Source: a bacterium (GTDB lineage Bacteria; Patescibacteriota; Microgenomatia; UBA1400; UBA12108). Taken from it: a stretch of 33,141 nucleotides of DNA. Of this stretch, positions 1-9,027 are shown piece by piece (position 1 is the first letter of the stretch; each line of letters begins with the position of its first letter). Below the pieces are notes generated by a model. It was not told where the DNA came from. It did not search any database and saw only the letters and a list, made by a program, of their open reading frames with translations. The position numbers and the translations under genes were made by a program. The stretch lies in NCBI GenBank assembly GCA_021788365.1, contig JAJYKS010000007.1, positions 1 to 33,141 of the forward strand. Direction: 5' to 3'.

Positions 1-150
1 CCGGGACGGCTGTGCCGCTCCGTAGCTCGAAGAGCGAAGGGCGGTACCACCCTTTATTTATCTTCGTTAGTGACTATTTCGCTAGTCGGACGGGCTATTT
101 AGGCCGGAGCTAAGGAGTTCGCGACGCTCCCTGAATAAGGGGATATTGTA
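1..150 (-). promoter_or_regulatory. Probable T-box leader (antiterminator region) for a gene lying left of the window
   Basis: Reverse complement contains AAAGGGTGGTACCGCCC (about 37-54), matching the conserved T-box motif AGGGUGGNACCGCG, followed by ...GCCGTCCCGG resembling the usual downstream CGTCCC. Regulated gene and terminator are outside the window. Confidence 0.65.
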
Positions 151-160
151 CCACGGATTA

Positions 161-484
161 CTATTCTAGCATCTTAACTGCTTCGATGAGATTAGCAATA
201 GTTCCGTGTACTAAATTATTCAATGATTCCTTAACTCTCTTCGCCTCACTTGCACTCGGCATTGTAAGCTTTCTTTGATTGATTCCATTGTGTTGCACAT
301 AGGCCGACAAAGAACTTTCACTTCCAATTAACGCAAAAACAAGTTTATTTTCCAAAAGATCATCGGGTATCACATCACAACCATTCGTCTGGAAATTCCG
401 CACTAAGCCACGCTCTCTCAAAAACCCGCCTAACTCAGAGCTGACAACCCCGTATTCCGGAGCAACACCTTTTTCTCTCGCCAT
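161..484 (-). CDS. Hypothetical protein, 107 aa
   Basis: Complete ORF; purine-rich SD-like AGGAGAGAGG upstream of ATG on the minus strand. Family not recognised. Confidence 0.6.
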   Translation of the reverse strand: MAREKGVAPEYGVVSSELGGFLRERGLVRNFQTNGCDVIPDDLLENKLVFALIGSESSLSAYVQHNGINQRKLTMPSASEAKRVKESLNNLVHGTIANLIEAVKMLE

Positions 485-530
485 AAACCTCTCTCCTAAG
501 ATATAACTATCTCCATTCTACCCCACTTGT

Positions 531-753
531 CTACCGTGCAGACTTGCGATGGCCTGAAAGCCCCGCCCCCACCCCCACCGCAACGATTGCCGACACAATG
601 GCGGCAAGTGCTCCGATCCACCAGTACCGGGCAAACGCCGACTCCGAAATGTTTGTCCTCTGGAAGGCTCGGCTAAAAGACGCAGATACCCAAAAGTGTT
701 ATGCAAAGCCCAAACACAAGCACGGCAACAACCGAAGGGATTATTCGTCGCAT
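531..753 (-). pseudogene. Possible frameshifted small two-TM membrane protein
   Basis: Minus-strand ATG at 753 reads MRRIIPSVVAVLVFGLCITLLGICVF then TAG (673-675). The +1 frame continues SFSRAFQRTNISESAFARYWWIGALAAIVSAIVAVGVGAGLSGHRKSAR stop at 531. Both halves are membrane-like. Confidence 0.4.
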
Positions 754-864
754 TGTAAGTACAGATATATGTTTCACGAAGTTTAATCGTACCGTCAGGA
801 GCGTCGCTGTCCAAGTCATATCTAATATGTAGTAAATACAGTATTTGGTACACTACAGTTATCT

Positions 865-2265
865 ATGATAAAAAACATATGCGGCATGAGCCTTGTACTC
901 GCCGTCATACTTCTCAACCCTACACCAACCCACGCCGGCAGCACCGGACAACTCAGAACCACCACCATGACCGCAGTTACGAGTAGCGCGGGTGACAACA
1001 ACGGTTTCGAGACTACCTACGGTACGACGACACCCAAAGACACAACCACCACTAACACGGCAGGTATCGAAAGCGTGAACTCAGGTACCGCGGCAAGCAC
1101 GAGCTGTGCCCTTCCCAACACCAGCTCCGACCAGGCGATTTTCAGCAACTTCAACGTCTCTCTGCCAGCTGGTGCCGTAATCACGGGTATTACTGTCACC
1201 ATCCGCGGCCACTACGATAGCGCGACGGGTACAAACACATTTTGTACGTTCCTCTCTCCCGACGGAGGGTCCACCTGGACTGCCGGTCAAAAGACCGGCG
1301 ACGTCAATGCCTCTGACGTAACCAACACTCTCGGCGGCACGAGTAACTTGTGGGGCCGATCCAACTGGTCGGCCTCCGAGGTAAACAACACCAACTTCCG
1401 CCTGCGCCTCATGACCCTGGTGGCGAGTACTTCCCGCGATGCGTTTATCGACTATCTAGCCATCACCGTATCCTACAATTCACCGCCAAATCCACCAGGC
1501 ATGTACAACCCAACAAACGGTGAAACCGATGTCTCGACTACCCCCGAGCTCCAATTTAGTGCCAGCGACCCCGACGGCGACAACCTCGGATACAAAGTGG
1601 TTATCTATTCCGACTCCGGCTGCTCATCCGCCCTACAAACATATGACCAGGCAGTAAGTAGCGCCGGTTGGATAGGGCAAAACGCTACATGCGTCAATAG
1701 CCCCACCAGCTGCTATGGTTCCAGCATCACCGCAGGTCTCACTCTACAATCGGCACTTAGCTCTGGAACCGAGTACTGGTGGCGAGCCTCGGCCTTTGAC
1801 CCCGACGGGAGCGGAGTAGTTATCGACGCCACCTCGTGCAACAGCTTCACCACCCTCTCCCCCATTATCTCTGTCTCTTTGACCTCATCGGGGACTATCT
1901 CGTACGGCTTCCTCGGACCAGGAGCACAAAAAAATACAACCACAAATGGTATAAGCGCCACACAGACCGTGCAAAACGACGGCAACGTGCTAGAAGATCT
2001 AACCATTAAGACAACAAATGCTACGGGGGGTATACCGTGGTCTCTCGGAGAAAGCGCTGGCACAAATATGTTCGTCCACGAGTTCTCGACAAATAGCGGC
2101 GGAGCATGGACAAAATTTTCCGCTGCCGATACGTACCAATCATTGATTTCTAACCTGGGAGCGGGGAGCACACAAGACATTGATTTCCGTCTCACGGGTC
2201 CCACAGCAAGTACCGACCTCCTCGAGAAGACTATTACCGTCACCATCCTTGCCGCCCAGCACTAA
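865..2265 (+). CDS. Secreted beta-sandwich/Ig-like surface protein, C-terminal domain similar to next gene
   Basis: Signal peptide (MIKNICGMSLVLAVILLNPTPTHAG). C-terminal ...GTISYGFLGP...TQTVQNDGNVLEDLTIK...WSLGES resembles ORF 2350-2880. Confidence 0.8.
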   Translation: MIKNICGMSLVLAVILLNPTPTHAGSTGQLRTTTMTAVTSSAGDNNGFETTYGTTTPKDTTTTNTAGIESVNSGTAASTSCALPNTSSDQAIFSNFNVSLPAGAVITGITVTIRGHYDSATGTNTFCTFLSPDGGSTWTAGQKTGDVNASDVTNTLGGTSNLWGRSNWSASEVNNTNFRLRLMTLVASTSRDAFIDYLAITVSYNSPPNPPGMYNPTNGETDVSTTPELQFSASDPDGDNLGYKVVIYSDSGCSSALQTYDQAVSSAGWIGQNATCVNSPTSCYGSSITAGLTLQSALSSGTEYWWRASAFDPDGSGVVIDATSCNSFTTLSPIISVSLTSSGTISYGFLGPGAQKNTTTNGISATQTVQNDGNVLEDLTIKTTNATGGIPWSLGESAGTNMFVHEFSTNSGGAWTKFSAADTYQSLISNLGAGSTQDIDFRLTGPTASTDLLEKTITVTILAAQH

Positions 2266-2271
2266 TTCTGC

Positions 2272-2299
2272 TTGACAATAGTAGTAAATTTGCCATACT
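2272..2299 (+). promoter_or_regulatory. Sigma70-like promoter upstream of 2350 CDS
   Basis: TTGACA (2272-2277), 16 bp spacer, CATACT (2294-2299). Confidence 0.6.
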
Positions 2300-2349
2300 A
2301 AAAAATAGTTTCATATACAAGTTAGTTTTAATAAAAAAGGAAACAATAT

Positions 2350-2880
2350 ATGAGCCGCAATATGAGCGCTATTGTCGTAAACTTGGGGCTCGCCGGCATT
2401 GTCGCGCTTGCATCTGCTGGGGTTGCCCTTGCAGGAACAACGGCCCAGATTTCCGCAACCGTGACCGCCCAAAACGTTTCCATCACCCTTACTTCGGACG
2501 GCTCCGTTGCCTACGGGACACAATCGTTGAGTAATACTCCGGACACGACAACGGGAACATATGGAGTAGACGACACTCAAACTGTCCAAAACAACGGTAA
2601 CGTGGCCGAAGATTTTACCATCCAGGGTGCCAACTCAACCAACTGGTCCCTCGCGGCAACAGCTGGCGCCAATCAATACGGATACAAGTTCTGTACAACA
2701 ACCTGCGACACGACTCCCAGCTGGACGAGTATGAACAACGCTACTGGCGTATCACTGTCAACATCGGTCGGCGCCGGGAGCAGCAAAGATGTAGACTTCC
2801 AACTCCTCATGCCCACCTCCGACTCATCGGGGTATGCAGAACAGTCGTTTAACGTGACCATAACCGCTGCTGCCTCGTAG
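2350..2880 (+). CDS. Small secreted WxL-like/beta-sandwich surface protein
   Basis: Signal peptide; SD-like AAGGAAA upstream; VTITLTSDGSVAYG...TQTVQNNGNVAEDFTIQ...NWSLA; paired with following anchor gene. Confidence 0.75.
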   Translation: MSRNMSAIVVNLGLAGIVALASAGVALAGTTAQISATVTAQNVSITLTSDGSVAYGTQSLSNTPDTTTGTYGVDDTQTVQNNGNVAEDFTIQGANSTNWSLAATAGANQYGYKFCTTTCDTTPSWTSMNNATGVSLSTSVGAGSSKDVDFQLLMPTSDSSGYAEQSFNVTITAAAS

Positions 2881-2895
2881 GCGTAGAGAGATACG

Positions 2896-3504
2896 ATGTA
2901 CATAAAATGGACTAGCCTGCTTGTTGCGACCGCCATTGCGACCAGTGTCTCCCCCGCCCTTGCACGCCTCGGCGTCGGTGTAGCAACGGGAAAAATCGAG
3001 ATAAAAGAGACCTTGCATCCAGGTAGTGTCTACCGCTTACCGCCCTTTACTGTGGTTAATACCGGTGACGAGCCGTCCGACTACACGGTTGGCATCTCAC
3101 AACTCCAAGGACAGCGCGAGCTCTCCCCCAATCCGGCGTGGTTCTCCTACTCGCCAGCCACATTTTCCCTCGATCCCGGTGCAACCCGCGCGGTCACGGT
3201 TACCCTCGCCATTCCTGTTCGGGGCGTAACCCCAGGAACATACTTTGCCTACCTGAGCGCTCACCCCGCAACCAAAGTGCAGGGTGGCTCGTCGGTGGGT
3301 ATCGCCGCCGCCGCCAAGCTGTACTTCAGCGTCGCCCCTGCCAATATATTCGCGAGTCTATACTACCGCATTCGTTCCCTGTGGCAGGATTATCTGCCAT
3401 GGAGCAATGTTGTCGCTGCGGTCATGGTTGGCAGCCTCATACTCGTCTACCTGCGCCATACCTTTAGCTTTACCATCCGGAAAAAGCAGGAAAAGAATGA
3501 ATGA
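2896..3504 (+). CDS. DUF916/WxL-interacting-like membrane-anchored protein
   Basis: Signal peptide; GKIEIKETLHPGSVYRLPPFTVVNTGDEPSDYTVGI...ATFSLDPGATRAVTVTLAIP; C-terminal TM followed by basic tail (RKKQEKNE). Confidence 0.7.
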   Translation: MYIKWTSLLVATAIATSVSPALARLGVGVATGKIEIKETLHPGSVYRLPPFTVVNTGDEPSDYTVGISQLQGQRELSPNPAWFSYSPATFSLDPGATRAVTVTLAIPVRGVTPGTYFAYLSAHPATKVQGGSSVGIAAAAKLYFSVAPANIFASLYYRIRSLWQDYLPWSNVVAAVMVGSLILVYLRHTFSFTIRKKQEKNE

Positions 3505-4112
3505 ACCTTCGCGCTCCCGCCGCCGCTGTCATCCTTGTTTTCCTCTGTACTAGTACGCTCGCTCATGCCGCGACTTCTCGCACCATACACACAACGGTGG
3601 GGGTAAACGTCTGCGGGAATGGCGCGGTCGAACGGCCAGCCGAAGATTGCGAAGGCAGCAACCTCCACGGTGGGACATGCCAAAATCAAGGATACGGTCC
3701 TGGCACCCTCACCTGCGATATAGCCTGCAGCTACGACACCTTCGGATGTGCCTCCCCCTCGCCGCATCCCTCGCCATCACCATCCTCATCTCCCACACCT
3801 ACAGCTACCGCCACTACCACGACAAACAACTCGAGCGACAGCGAGGCCCCGCCGGTAGGCAGCGGCAGGGCCAGTACCGTACCCATCGAAGTAGTGGCAC
3901 CACGCCTCCCCACACCCCTTGCCGCGCTTGACCCCAACGGCGACGGTACTATCTCAATAGCAGAGCTTTATACAACCGTCAAAAGCTGGGTAGGTAGTTG
4001 GCGAGCAAGCATTGGATCAGAAGGAAAAACTACGATAGCTTGCGATATCAACGGCGACAAATCGTGCGACATCATCGACTTGTCTTTATTGCTATACTAT
4101 ATTGAAAGATAA
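3501..4112 (+). CDS. Secreted dockerin-like protein with Cys-rich N-terminal domain
   Basis: Signal peptide; CGNGAVERPAEDCEG Cys motif; Ser/Pro/Thr linker; C-terminal duplicated Ca-binding loops LDPNGDGTISIAEL and CDINGDKSCDIIDLSLLLYY. Confidence 0.75.
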   Translation: MNLRAPAAAVILVFLCTSTLAHAATSRTIHTTVGVNVCGNGAVERPAEDCEGSNLHGGTCQNQGYGPGTLTCDIACSYDTFGCASPSPHPSPSPSSSPTPTATATTTTNNSSDSEAPPVGSGRASTVPIEVVAPRLPTPLAALDPNGDGTISIAELYTTVKSWVGSWRASIGSEGKTTIACDINGDKSCDIIDLSLLLYYIER

Positions 4113-4127
4113 ATACTTATCGGAGCG

Positions 4128-5120
4128 ATGGTGATGTCGATCTGGGCTGTGTGTAAACAAGTTCTATTTATATGCATCGCTATACTCATCTCGTGGGTCG
4201 GTGTCCACGTGGTTGCCATATTCGGACTCTTTTTTGCAGCGGCTATCCCCATCCTCTATCTCTTCTTCACTCCAGCCATACCCTGCTTTTGGTGTCGCAT
4301 AACCGGCGCTACGCACAAGGGTCACCATGGCCTGATAGACGCTGGACTCATGCTAGTCGCAACCGCAGTCGCGATCAGCTTGGTATACCTCGAAGCGCGC
4401 ATACTCTCCTACGTAGGTTTCCCCCCAACCCCAAAAACGGTAAGTTTCGTGATCCCCGCCCATAATCAATATAAGCTCGGAGAAGTATTTCCCATGAAAA
4501 TAGAAGTGTCGGGCGCCAAACAGCCGGTAAACGCCGTCCAAGCCGACCTAGGATTTGACCCCGGGAAACTCGAGGTTGTAAGCATAACAACCGACGAGTC
4601 GTTTGCCAAACTTTTTGTCCAGAAAGAATTTAGCAACACCCTAGGCTACGCACGACTAACCGGCGGATTGCCGAACCCCGGCTTCTCAGGAGAAGTTGGC
4701 ACGTTTGGTACCGTCTACTTCCGCGGCAAGGTAGCTGGCCTCGCCGAAGTCACCTTCCTCCCGACATCTATGGTACTTGCCAACGATGGCCGCGGCACAA
4801 ACGTCCTGAAAGATTTTGCGACCGCGAGCTACCTCATCACCCCAGAAAAAGTGAGCGCCGCCGAGCAACAAATGGAAGAGTCATTGGTAAACGCCAAGAC
4901 GCCGGTCTTGGGAACCGAAACACAAGCGCAGATGACCTTTTATGACGACGCACCACCCGCTGCGTTTGCAGAGGATAAGGGCACCGTCCTTGGCACAACT
5001 ACCACTACCGTCCCCTCCCAAGATGATCCGTTATCATGGCTCGGTTCCCTTGATCTTAGTATCGTCAAGTTTTGGCAAAGCGTAGGTAGTGCCCTCCTCT
5101 CACTTTTTTCTCCGCAGTAA
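4128..5120 (+). CDS. Membrane-anchored cohesin-like domain protein
   Basis: N-terminal TM segments; ectodomain VSFVIPAHNQYKLGEVFPMKIEVSGAKQPVNAVQADLGFDPGKLEVVSI...GTVYFRGKVAGLAEVTFLPTSMVLANDGRGTNVL resembles cohesin fold; C-terminal hydrophobic end. Confidence 0.7.
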   Translation: MVMSIWAVCKQVLFICIAILISWVGVHVVAIFGLFFAAAIPILYLFFTPAIPCFWCRITGATHKGHHGLIDAGLMLVATAVAISLVYLEARILSYVGFPPTPKTVSFVIPAHNQYKLGEVFPMKIEVSGAKQPVNAVQADLGFDPGKLEVVSITTDESFAKLFVQKEFSNTLGYARLTGGLPNPGFSGEVGTFGTVYFRGKVAGLAEVTFLPTSMVLANDGRGTNVLKDFATASYLITPEKVSAAEQQMEESLVNAKTPVLGTETQAQMTFYDDAPPAAFAEDKGTVLGTTTTTVPSQDDPLSWLGSLDLSIVKFWQSVGSALLSLFSPQ

Positions 5121-5179
5121 GTAGCTGCTAGCTACTAGCTGTAGAGAAAAAATAGCTTATATAGTGTAATTTGGGCGCT

Positions 5180-5416
5180 ATGGGTAAACCGCGAAAGCCG
5201 AATAAAGAGCTGCGCAAACACTTCGGACGCCGCGTCCGCGAGCTACGGAAAGCTCGTGGCTATTCGCAGGAAGAGCTCGGGTTTCGCACCAACATCCACC
5301 GCACCTACATCGGCTCCGTCGAGCGCGGAGAACAGAATATTTCTTTAGACAACATCGGCCGGTTGGCAAAAGCTCTCGGCGTCCCACTTCACGATCTATT
5401 CGAGAAGGTTTCGTAG
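5180..5416 (+). CDS. XRE-family helix-turn-helix transcriptional regulator
   Basis: FGRRVRELRKARGYSQEELGFRTNIHRTYIGSVERGEQNISLDNIGRLAKALGVPLHDLF. TTG at 5171 is an alternative start. Confidence 0.9.
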   Translation: MGKPRKPNKELRKHFGRRVRELRKARGYSQEELGFRTNIHRTYIGSVERGEQNISLDNIGRLAKALGVPLHDLFEKVS

Positions 5417-5420
5417 ATCG

Positions 5421-6359
5421 CTACGGCAACTCTGTCACCACATCACCCTCCTTATCGGTTCGCATAATCGTTGCCCCCACCATACCCAAGCGGTCGAGCA
5501 CGTCCGGTGTGGGGTGTCCATACGCATTCCCCAGACCAACAGAGATGACGGCTACGGTTGGTTGCAATATCCCCAAAAACTCCAGGGAAGAAGAATATTT
5601 TGACCCATGGTGACCTACTTTGAGGTAGTCTATTTTACCCAGCACACCCTCCGCCAGCATATCTTTTTCCTCTGGTACTCCAGAGTCGCCGGTAAAAAGC
5701 GCCCTATAACTATCGCTCGTAAGGAGAAGTACGACTGATCTGGTATTAGTTTCTACCTTTTTGGCACTCGCTCCCAGTATCTGCTCACGCGCGGAGGAAT
5801 CGATATTACCCGCGACAGCCGCAACATATCGCATGTCGGTATCTGGCGGCCATAGCACGCGGAAGGTGAAAGCAGCCACACCCCCGCGATCGTGTACAGC
5901 GATAGTATTACCAGCGGCAACAGCCGCGACCGGTACCCGCCTCTCACGCAAAATTGCCGTCAGGTGGATAAGTGTACTGCTCTCCTGTACTCCATCTGCC
6001 ATAGCAAACTGCAGCGTACTATATCGCTCCAGTACAGCCACCACCCCAGTCATGTGGTCGTAGTCCGTATTGGTGAGGACTATAAGCTCCACCTTTCTAT
6101 CCCAAAACGGCATATGGCGCGACAGACAGGTAAGCACCTTTTGCGAGCTCGGCCCGCCATCGATAAGAACTTGCACGCTGCCGCGGATGAGGAGTATGGC
6201 GTCCCCCTGCCCCACATCGCAAGCGATGATCCTGGTTTTCCCATCCGGCAGTTGCGACGCCACGAGTATTGCTAACCCCAAAACCAGACCTACAGCGTAG
6301 TAAACTAGCTTTTTTGCTTTCCTCTGGTCCCACATATAAGTCCTATCTGCCTCCCCCAA
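5421..6359 (-). CDS. ComEC C-terminal metallo-beta-lactamase-fold domain as separate ORF
   Basis: IACDVGQGDAILLIRG...LIDGGPSSQ...LVLTNTDYDHMTG...LFTGDSG...YLKVGHHGSKYSSS...VISVGLGNAYGHPTPDVLDRL. Start may be TTG at 6359 or an internal ATG. Confidence 0.9.
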   Translation of the reverse strand: MGEADRTYMWDQRKAKKLVYYAVGLVLGLAILVASQLPDGKTRIIACDVGQGDAILLIRGSVQVLIDGGPSSQKVLTCLSRHMPFWDRKVELIVLTNTDYDHMTGVVAVLERYSTLQFAMADGVQESSTLIHLTAILRERRVPVAAVAAGNTIAVHDRGGVAAFTFRVLWPPDTDMRYVAAVAGNIDSSAREQILGASAKKVETNTRSVVLLLTSDSYRALFTGDSGVPEEKDMLAEGVLGKIDYLKVGHHGSKYSSSLEFLGILQPTVAVISVGLGNAYGHPTPDVLDRLGMVGATIMRTDKEGDVVTELP

Positions 6360-7545
6360 ATAATGCGATCACGCTAACCATCCACCACAGTGGTACGTAC
6401 GCCAAGAGCGCCCCAGGGACAGGTACCAGCACGGCGACTGCCGCGAGCGCCATCGAGAGCGGTACTATCGGAAGTACGAGCATGTTGGCGAGCAAGCTCA
6501 CCGCGCTCACCCGTCCGAACCACCAGAGAATGACTGGCAATGTAGCGACTGTAGCTGCTAGCGTCGGATAAAAATAGTCTGCCAAAATACTCTGGAAGCT
6601 CTTTAAGAATTGATTATTTGAAAATTGATTGAAAATTAAAAATTGGTTATTGAAAATTCTCTGAATCATCGGCTCCAAGTATAGTAGCCCCCACGTCGCC
6701 GCCACCGACAACTGGAAACCCGGGTCTACGAGATACAAAGGGTTTGCAAACAGCATAATGACAATAGTCACCCACAAGAGGCGCTTTGCCTCTGTGGGCC
6801 GCCCCCACGCGTAGGCGAGGACGGTGAGACCACCCATGACACCCGCCCGTATGACGGACGCCCCTGCCCCGGCCACGAGTATATAAAGGAATACTCCCAC
6901 GAGTCCGAGAGCCGTCGCCCACCCACGGGATACCATGTATAGCAGCGCTTTAGAAATTACTCCCAGCACTACGCTCACGTTGTATCCGCTGGCGGCAATG
7001 ATATGGGTGGTACCGGTACTGGCCAATGCTTGGTAAAAATCCGCCGGGAGCTGTGCTTTGACTCCCAGAAGTATTCCCGCAGCTAGGGACGCCATCGGCT
7101 CAGGTAGCGATTTTTCCAGAACAGCAACACAATGTTCGCGCAATCGCGACAACCAAACCGCGACACACCCGGTGTGAAAGGCTCCCACACACCGGGTGTG
7201 TGACATACCCTCAAATGTCGGATCCATCATGACAATCTTTGTTACCTTCCCCGCTATCACTGTGGGTTCCGGAGTGCCGGAGAAGCGCACACGATCGCCA
7301 GGCGTAATTACCGCATAACCCGGAAGTTGCAACTCCCATATCCCCGCACGTATGATGGTTTTTGTATCGGTGTGTTCCGGCTCCTCCATGATCGGTGCGG
7401 TAATTGTCACTGGCGTCCCCCGAACCCAACCGGTAGGGAGCGGAGACGGAAGCGTTACCCAACGAAGGATAAACACGACCGCCAAAAACAAAGTCATCAT
7501 AAACTTAATAGACACTAATGGCGTCCTTGATTTTGTCGTACACAC
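6343..7545 (-). CDS. comEC: ComEC/Rec2 membrane competence domain
   Basis: LLGVKAQLPADFYQALASTGTTHIIAASGYNVSVV...GASVIRAGVMGGL...RLLWVTIVIMLFANPLYLVDPGFQLSVAATWGLLYLEP. Confidence 0.9.
   Translation of the reverse strand: MCTTKSRTPLVSIKFMMTLFLAVVFILRWVTLPSPLPTGWVRGTPVTITAPIMEEPEHTDTKTIIRAGIWELQLPGYAVITPGDRVRFSGTPEPTVIAGKVTKIVMMDPTFEGMSHTRCVGAFHTGCVAVWLSRLREHCVAVLEKSLPEPMASLAAGILLGVKAQLPADFYQALASTGTTHIIAASGYNVSVVLGVISKALLYMVSRGWATALGLVGVFLYILVAGAGASVIRAGVMGGLTVLAYAWGRPTEAKRLLWVTIVIMLFANPLYLVDPGFQLSVAATWGLLYLEPMIQRIFNNQFLIFNQFSNNQFLKSFQSILADYFYPTLAATVATLPVILWWFGRVSAVSLLANMLVLPIVPLSMALAAVAVLVPVPGALLAYVPLWWMVSVIALFGGGR
7163..7201. repeat. 14-bp perfect inverted repeat inside comEC
   Basis: ACACACCCGGTGTG-11 nt-CACACCGGGTGTGT. 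Confidence 0.9.
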
Positions 7546-8107
7546 TCTGAGGTATTCCAGCTTTGGCTATGATCTCGTCCGTTGTGCCGTACGGTCGACC
7601 AGCAACAATCGCCGTCGCCCGCGACGGGCCTATCCCCCAAAGAGTATCGAGCTCTGCCTCGCTCGCCGTATTTATATTGACCTTTGCGGTTTTCTGACCT
7701 GCCGATGCACTGATCTGCTGATCCTGCTGGCTAGCAGACTCGCCGACTTGCTGATTTGCCGGAATGTATATCTTCTCCCCGTCTCTAACCGGCGTAGCCA
7801 GATTGAGCGTTGCAGATACCCAGGCATGATCAGCAGATGCAGCAAGTCCCCCAGCGGCAACAAGCACCTCTCCCACCCGCGAACCCTCTGGTAGCGTGTA
7901 CACTCCAGGATTGACTACCGCCCCGGAAACATCGACCACAAGCTGTTTCGCAACACGGCTCTCGGCGTCCGTATCGTGAGAGATCTCCACCACAACAGGC
8001 GGCGGTGCAATCGCCTGCCAAAATCCGTACCCGAAGCAGGAGAGTCCAACGACTCCAACGAGCAAGGCTAAACCATATTCACGCAAAAACTCAAATATTT
8101 TACCCAC
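7505..8107 (-). CDS. comEA: ComEA-like protein (SLBB plus helix-hairpin-helix)
   Basis: VDVSGAVVNPGVYTLPEGSRVGEVLVAAGGL and VNINTASEAELDTLWGIGPSRATAIVAGRPYGTTDEIIAKAGI; GTG start. Confidence 0.88.
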   Translation of the reverse strand: MGKIFEFLREYGLALLVGVVGLSCFGYGFWQAIAPPPVVVEISHDTDAESRVAKQLVVDVSGAVVNPGVYTLPEGSRVGEVLVAAGGLAASADHAWVSATLNLATPVRDGEKIYIPANQQVGESASQQDQQISASAGQKTAKVNINTASEAELDTLWGIGPSRATAIVAGRPYGTTDEIIAKAGIPQSVYDKIKDAISVY

Positions 8108-8127
8108 AGTTAAAGGCTAGCAAAATC

Positions 8128-9009
8128 CTACACTGCAAGCAACATTGCAAGCACACCAAGACCAAGGGCCAAACTCACCCACTGCCCGCTGTTGATCCGC
8201 TTATGTTCGCCAAACACAAAGAGTCCGGCCAGCGTCGTCACCGTCACGATTGCCACCCGACGTACAATACTCGAAAGCGAAAGCGGGACAGTGACAAGTA
8301 GCGTTGCGTACCAAAAAACAGAAGCCGCAAAAAGTGTTCCTTGGACTATACCCCACACAACTTGCCTCCGCCCCACGTGCAAATCCTGTCCTCGCGCGTA
8401 CACAAACACGATCCCACCAAAGAGTAGTCCCAGGTATTCCCAGAACATATAGCTTGCTGGCTTCACCCCCGCAACCGCCACCGCCCACTTCACGGCAAGA
8501 TTCGCGACGACAACCATTAAAGCAGAGGCGAGAAGTTTCGCACTCCAATGAAACCGCTTCGTACGCGTCAGCGTGTCATCACGCTTTTGGTAAAAGAACA
8601 CGAGAAAAAGTGTTAAACACAAGGCCAGGATGTTGAGAAGGCCACGTCCACTTCGTGGGTCAAAATACCCCCACTCTGAAAAGAGAAACCCCGAGGAGAG
8701 AACGATGAGGAGACTAGACAATGGATACGAGAAGACAACGGTCCCCGCCATCTCCTCACGGCTCGCCGAATAGTAGGCTGCCTGCATGACAGATTCGAGG
8801 ATGCCAACACCGACAAACAGGAGGTATAGTGGGGAAAACCCGTAGAGGTGTTGTACAACGCTCACCACCGCAACAACGAGGAGTATTGTCCCGTCTCGTA
8901 GCACACCACTCTGGAACGCGCTCATGCGAGAAACTTGTCGTTTGCCGATAGATTGGGCAATCCCCGACAATATCCCGGTTGTGACGACTGCCACCTGCCA
9001 CGTAATCAT
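8128..9009 (-). CDS. EamA/DMT-type permease-like membrane protein
   Basis: About 10 hydrophobic segments, EamA-like halves, e.g. LLVTVPLSLSSIVRRVAIVTVTTLAGLFVFGEHKRINSGQWVSLALGLGVLAML. Confidence 0.75.
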   Translation of the reverse strand: MITWQVAVVTTGILSGIAQSIGKRQVSRMSAFQSGVLRDGTILLVVAVVSVVQHLYGFSPLYLLFVGVGILESVMQAAYYSASREEMAGTVVFSYPLSSLLIVLSSGFLFSEWGYFDPRSGRGLLNILALCLTLFLVFFYQKRDDTLTRTKRFHWSAKLLASALMVVVANLAVKWAVAVAGVKPASYMFWEYLGLLFGGIVFVYARGQDLHVGRRQVVWGIVQGTLFAASVFWYATLLVTVPLSLSSIVRRVAIVTVTTLAGLFVFGEHKRINSGQWVSLALGLGVLAMLLAV

Positions 9010-9027
9010 GAGACCATTATAAAGGAG

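Noticed and set aside
1713-2246. 177-aa minus-strand ORF and other antisense ORFs at 1017-1290
   Set aside because: Lie opposite a convincing signal-peptide-bearing surface protein; no recognisable domains.
5110-5160. Terminator after the cohesin-like gene
   Set aside because: AGTAGCTGCTAGCTACTAGCTGTAG is repetitive and partly palindromic, but no convincing stem followed by a T-tract.
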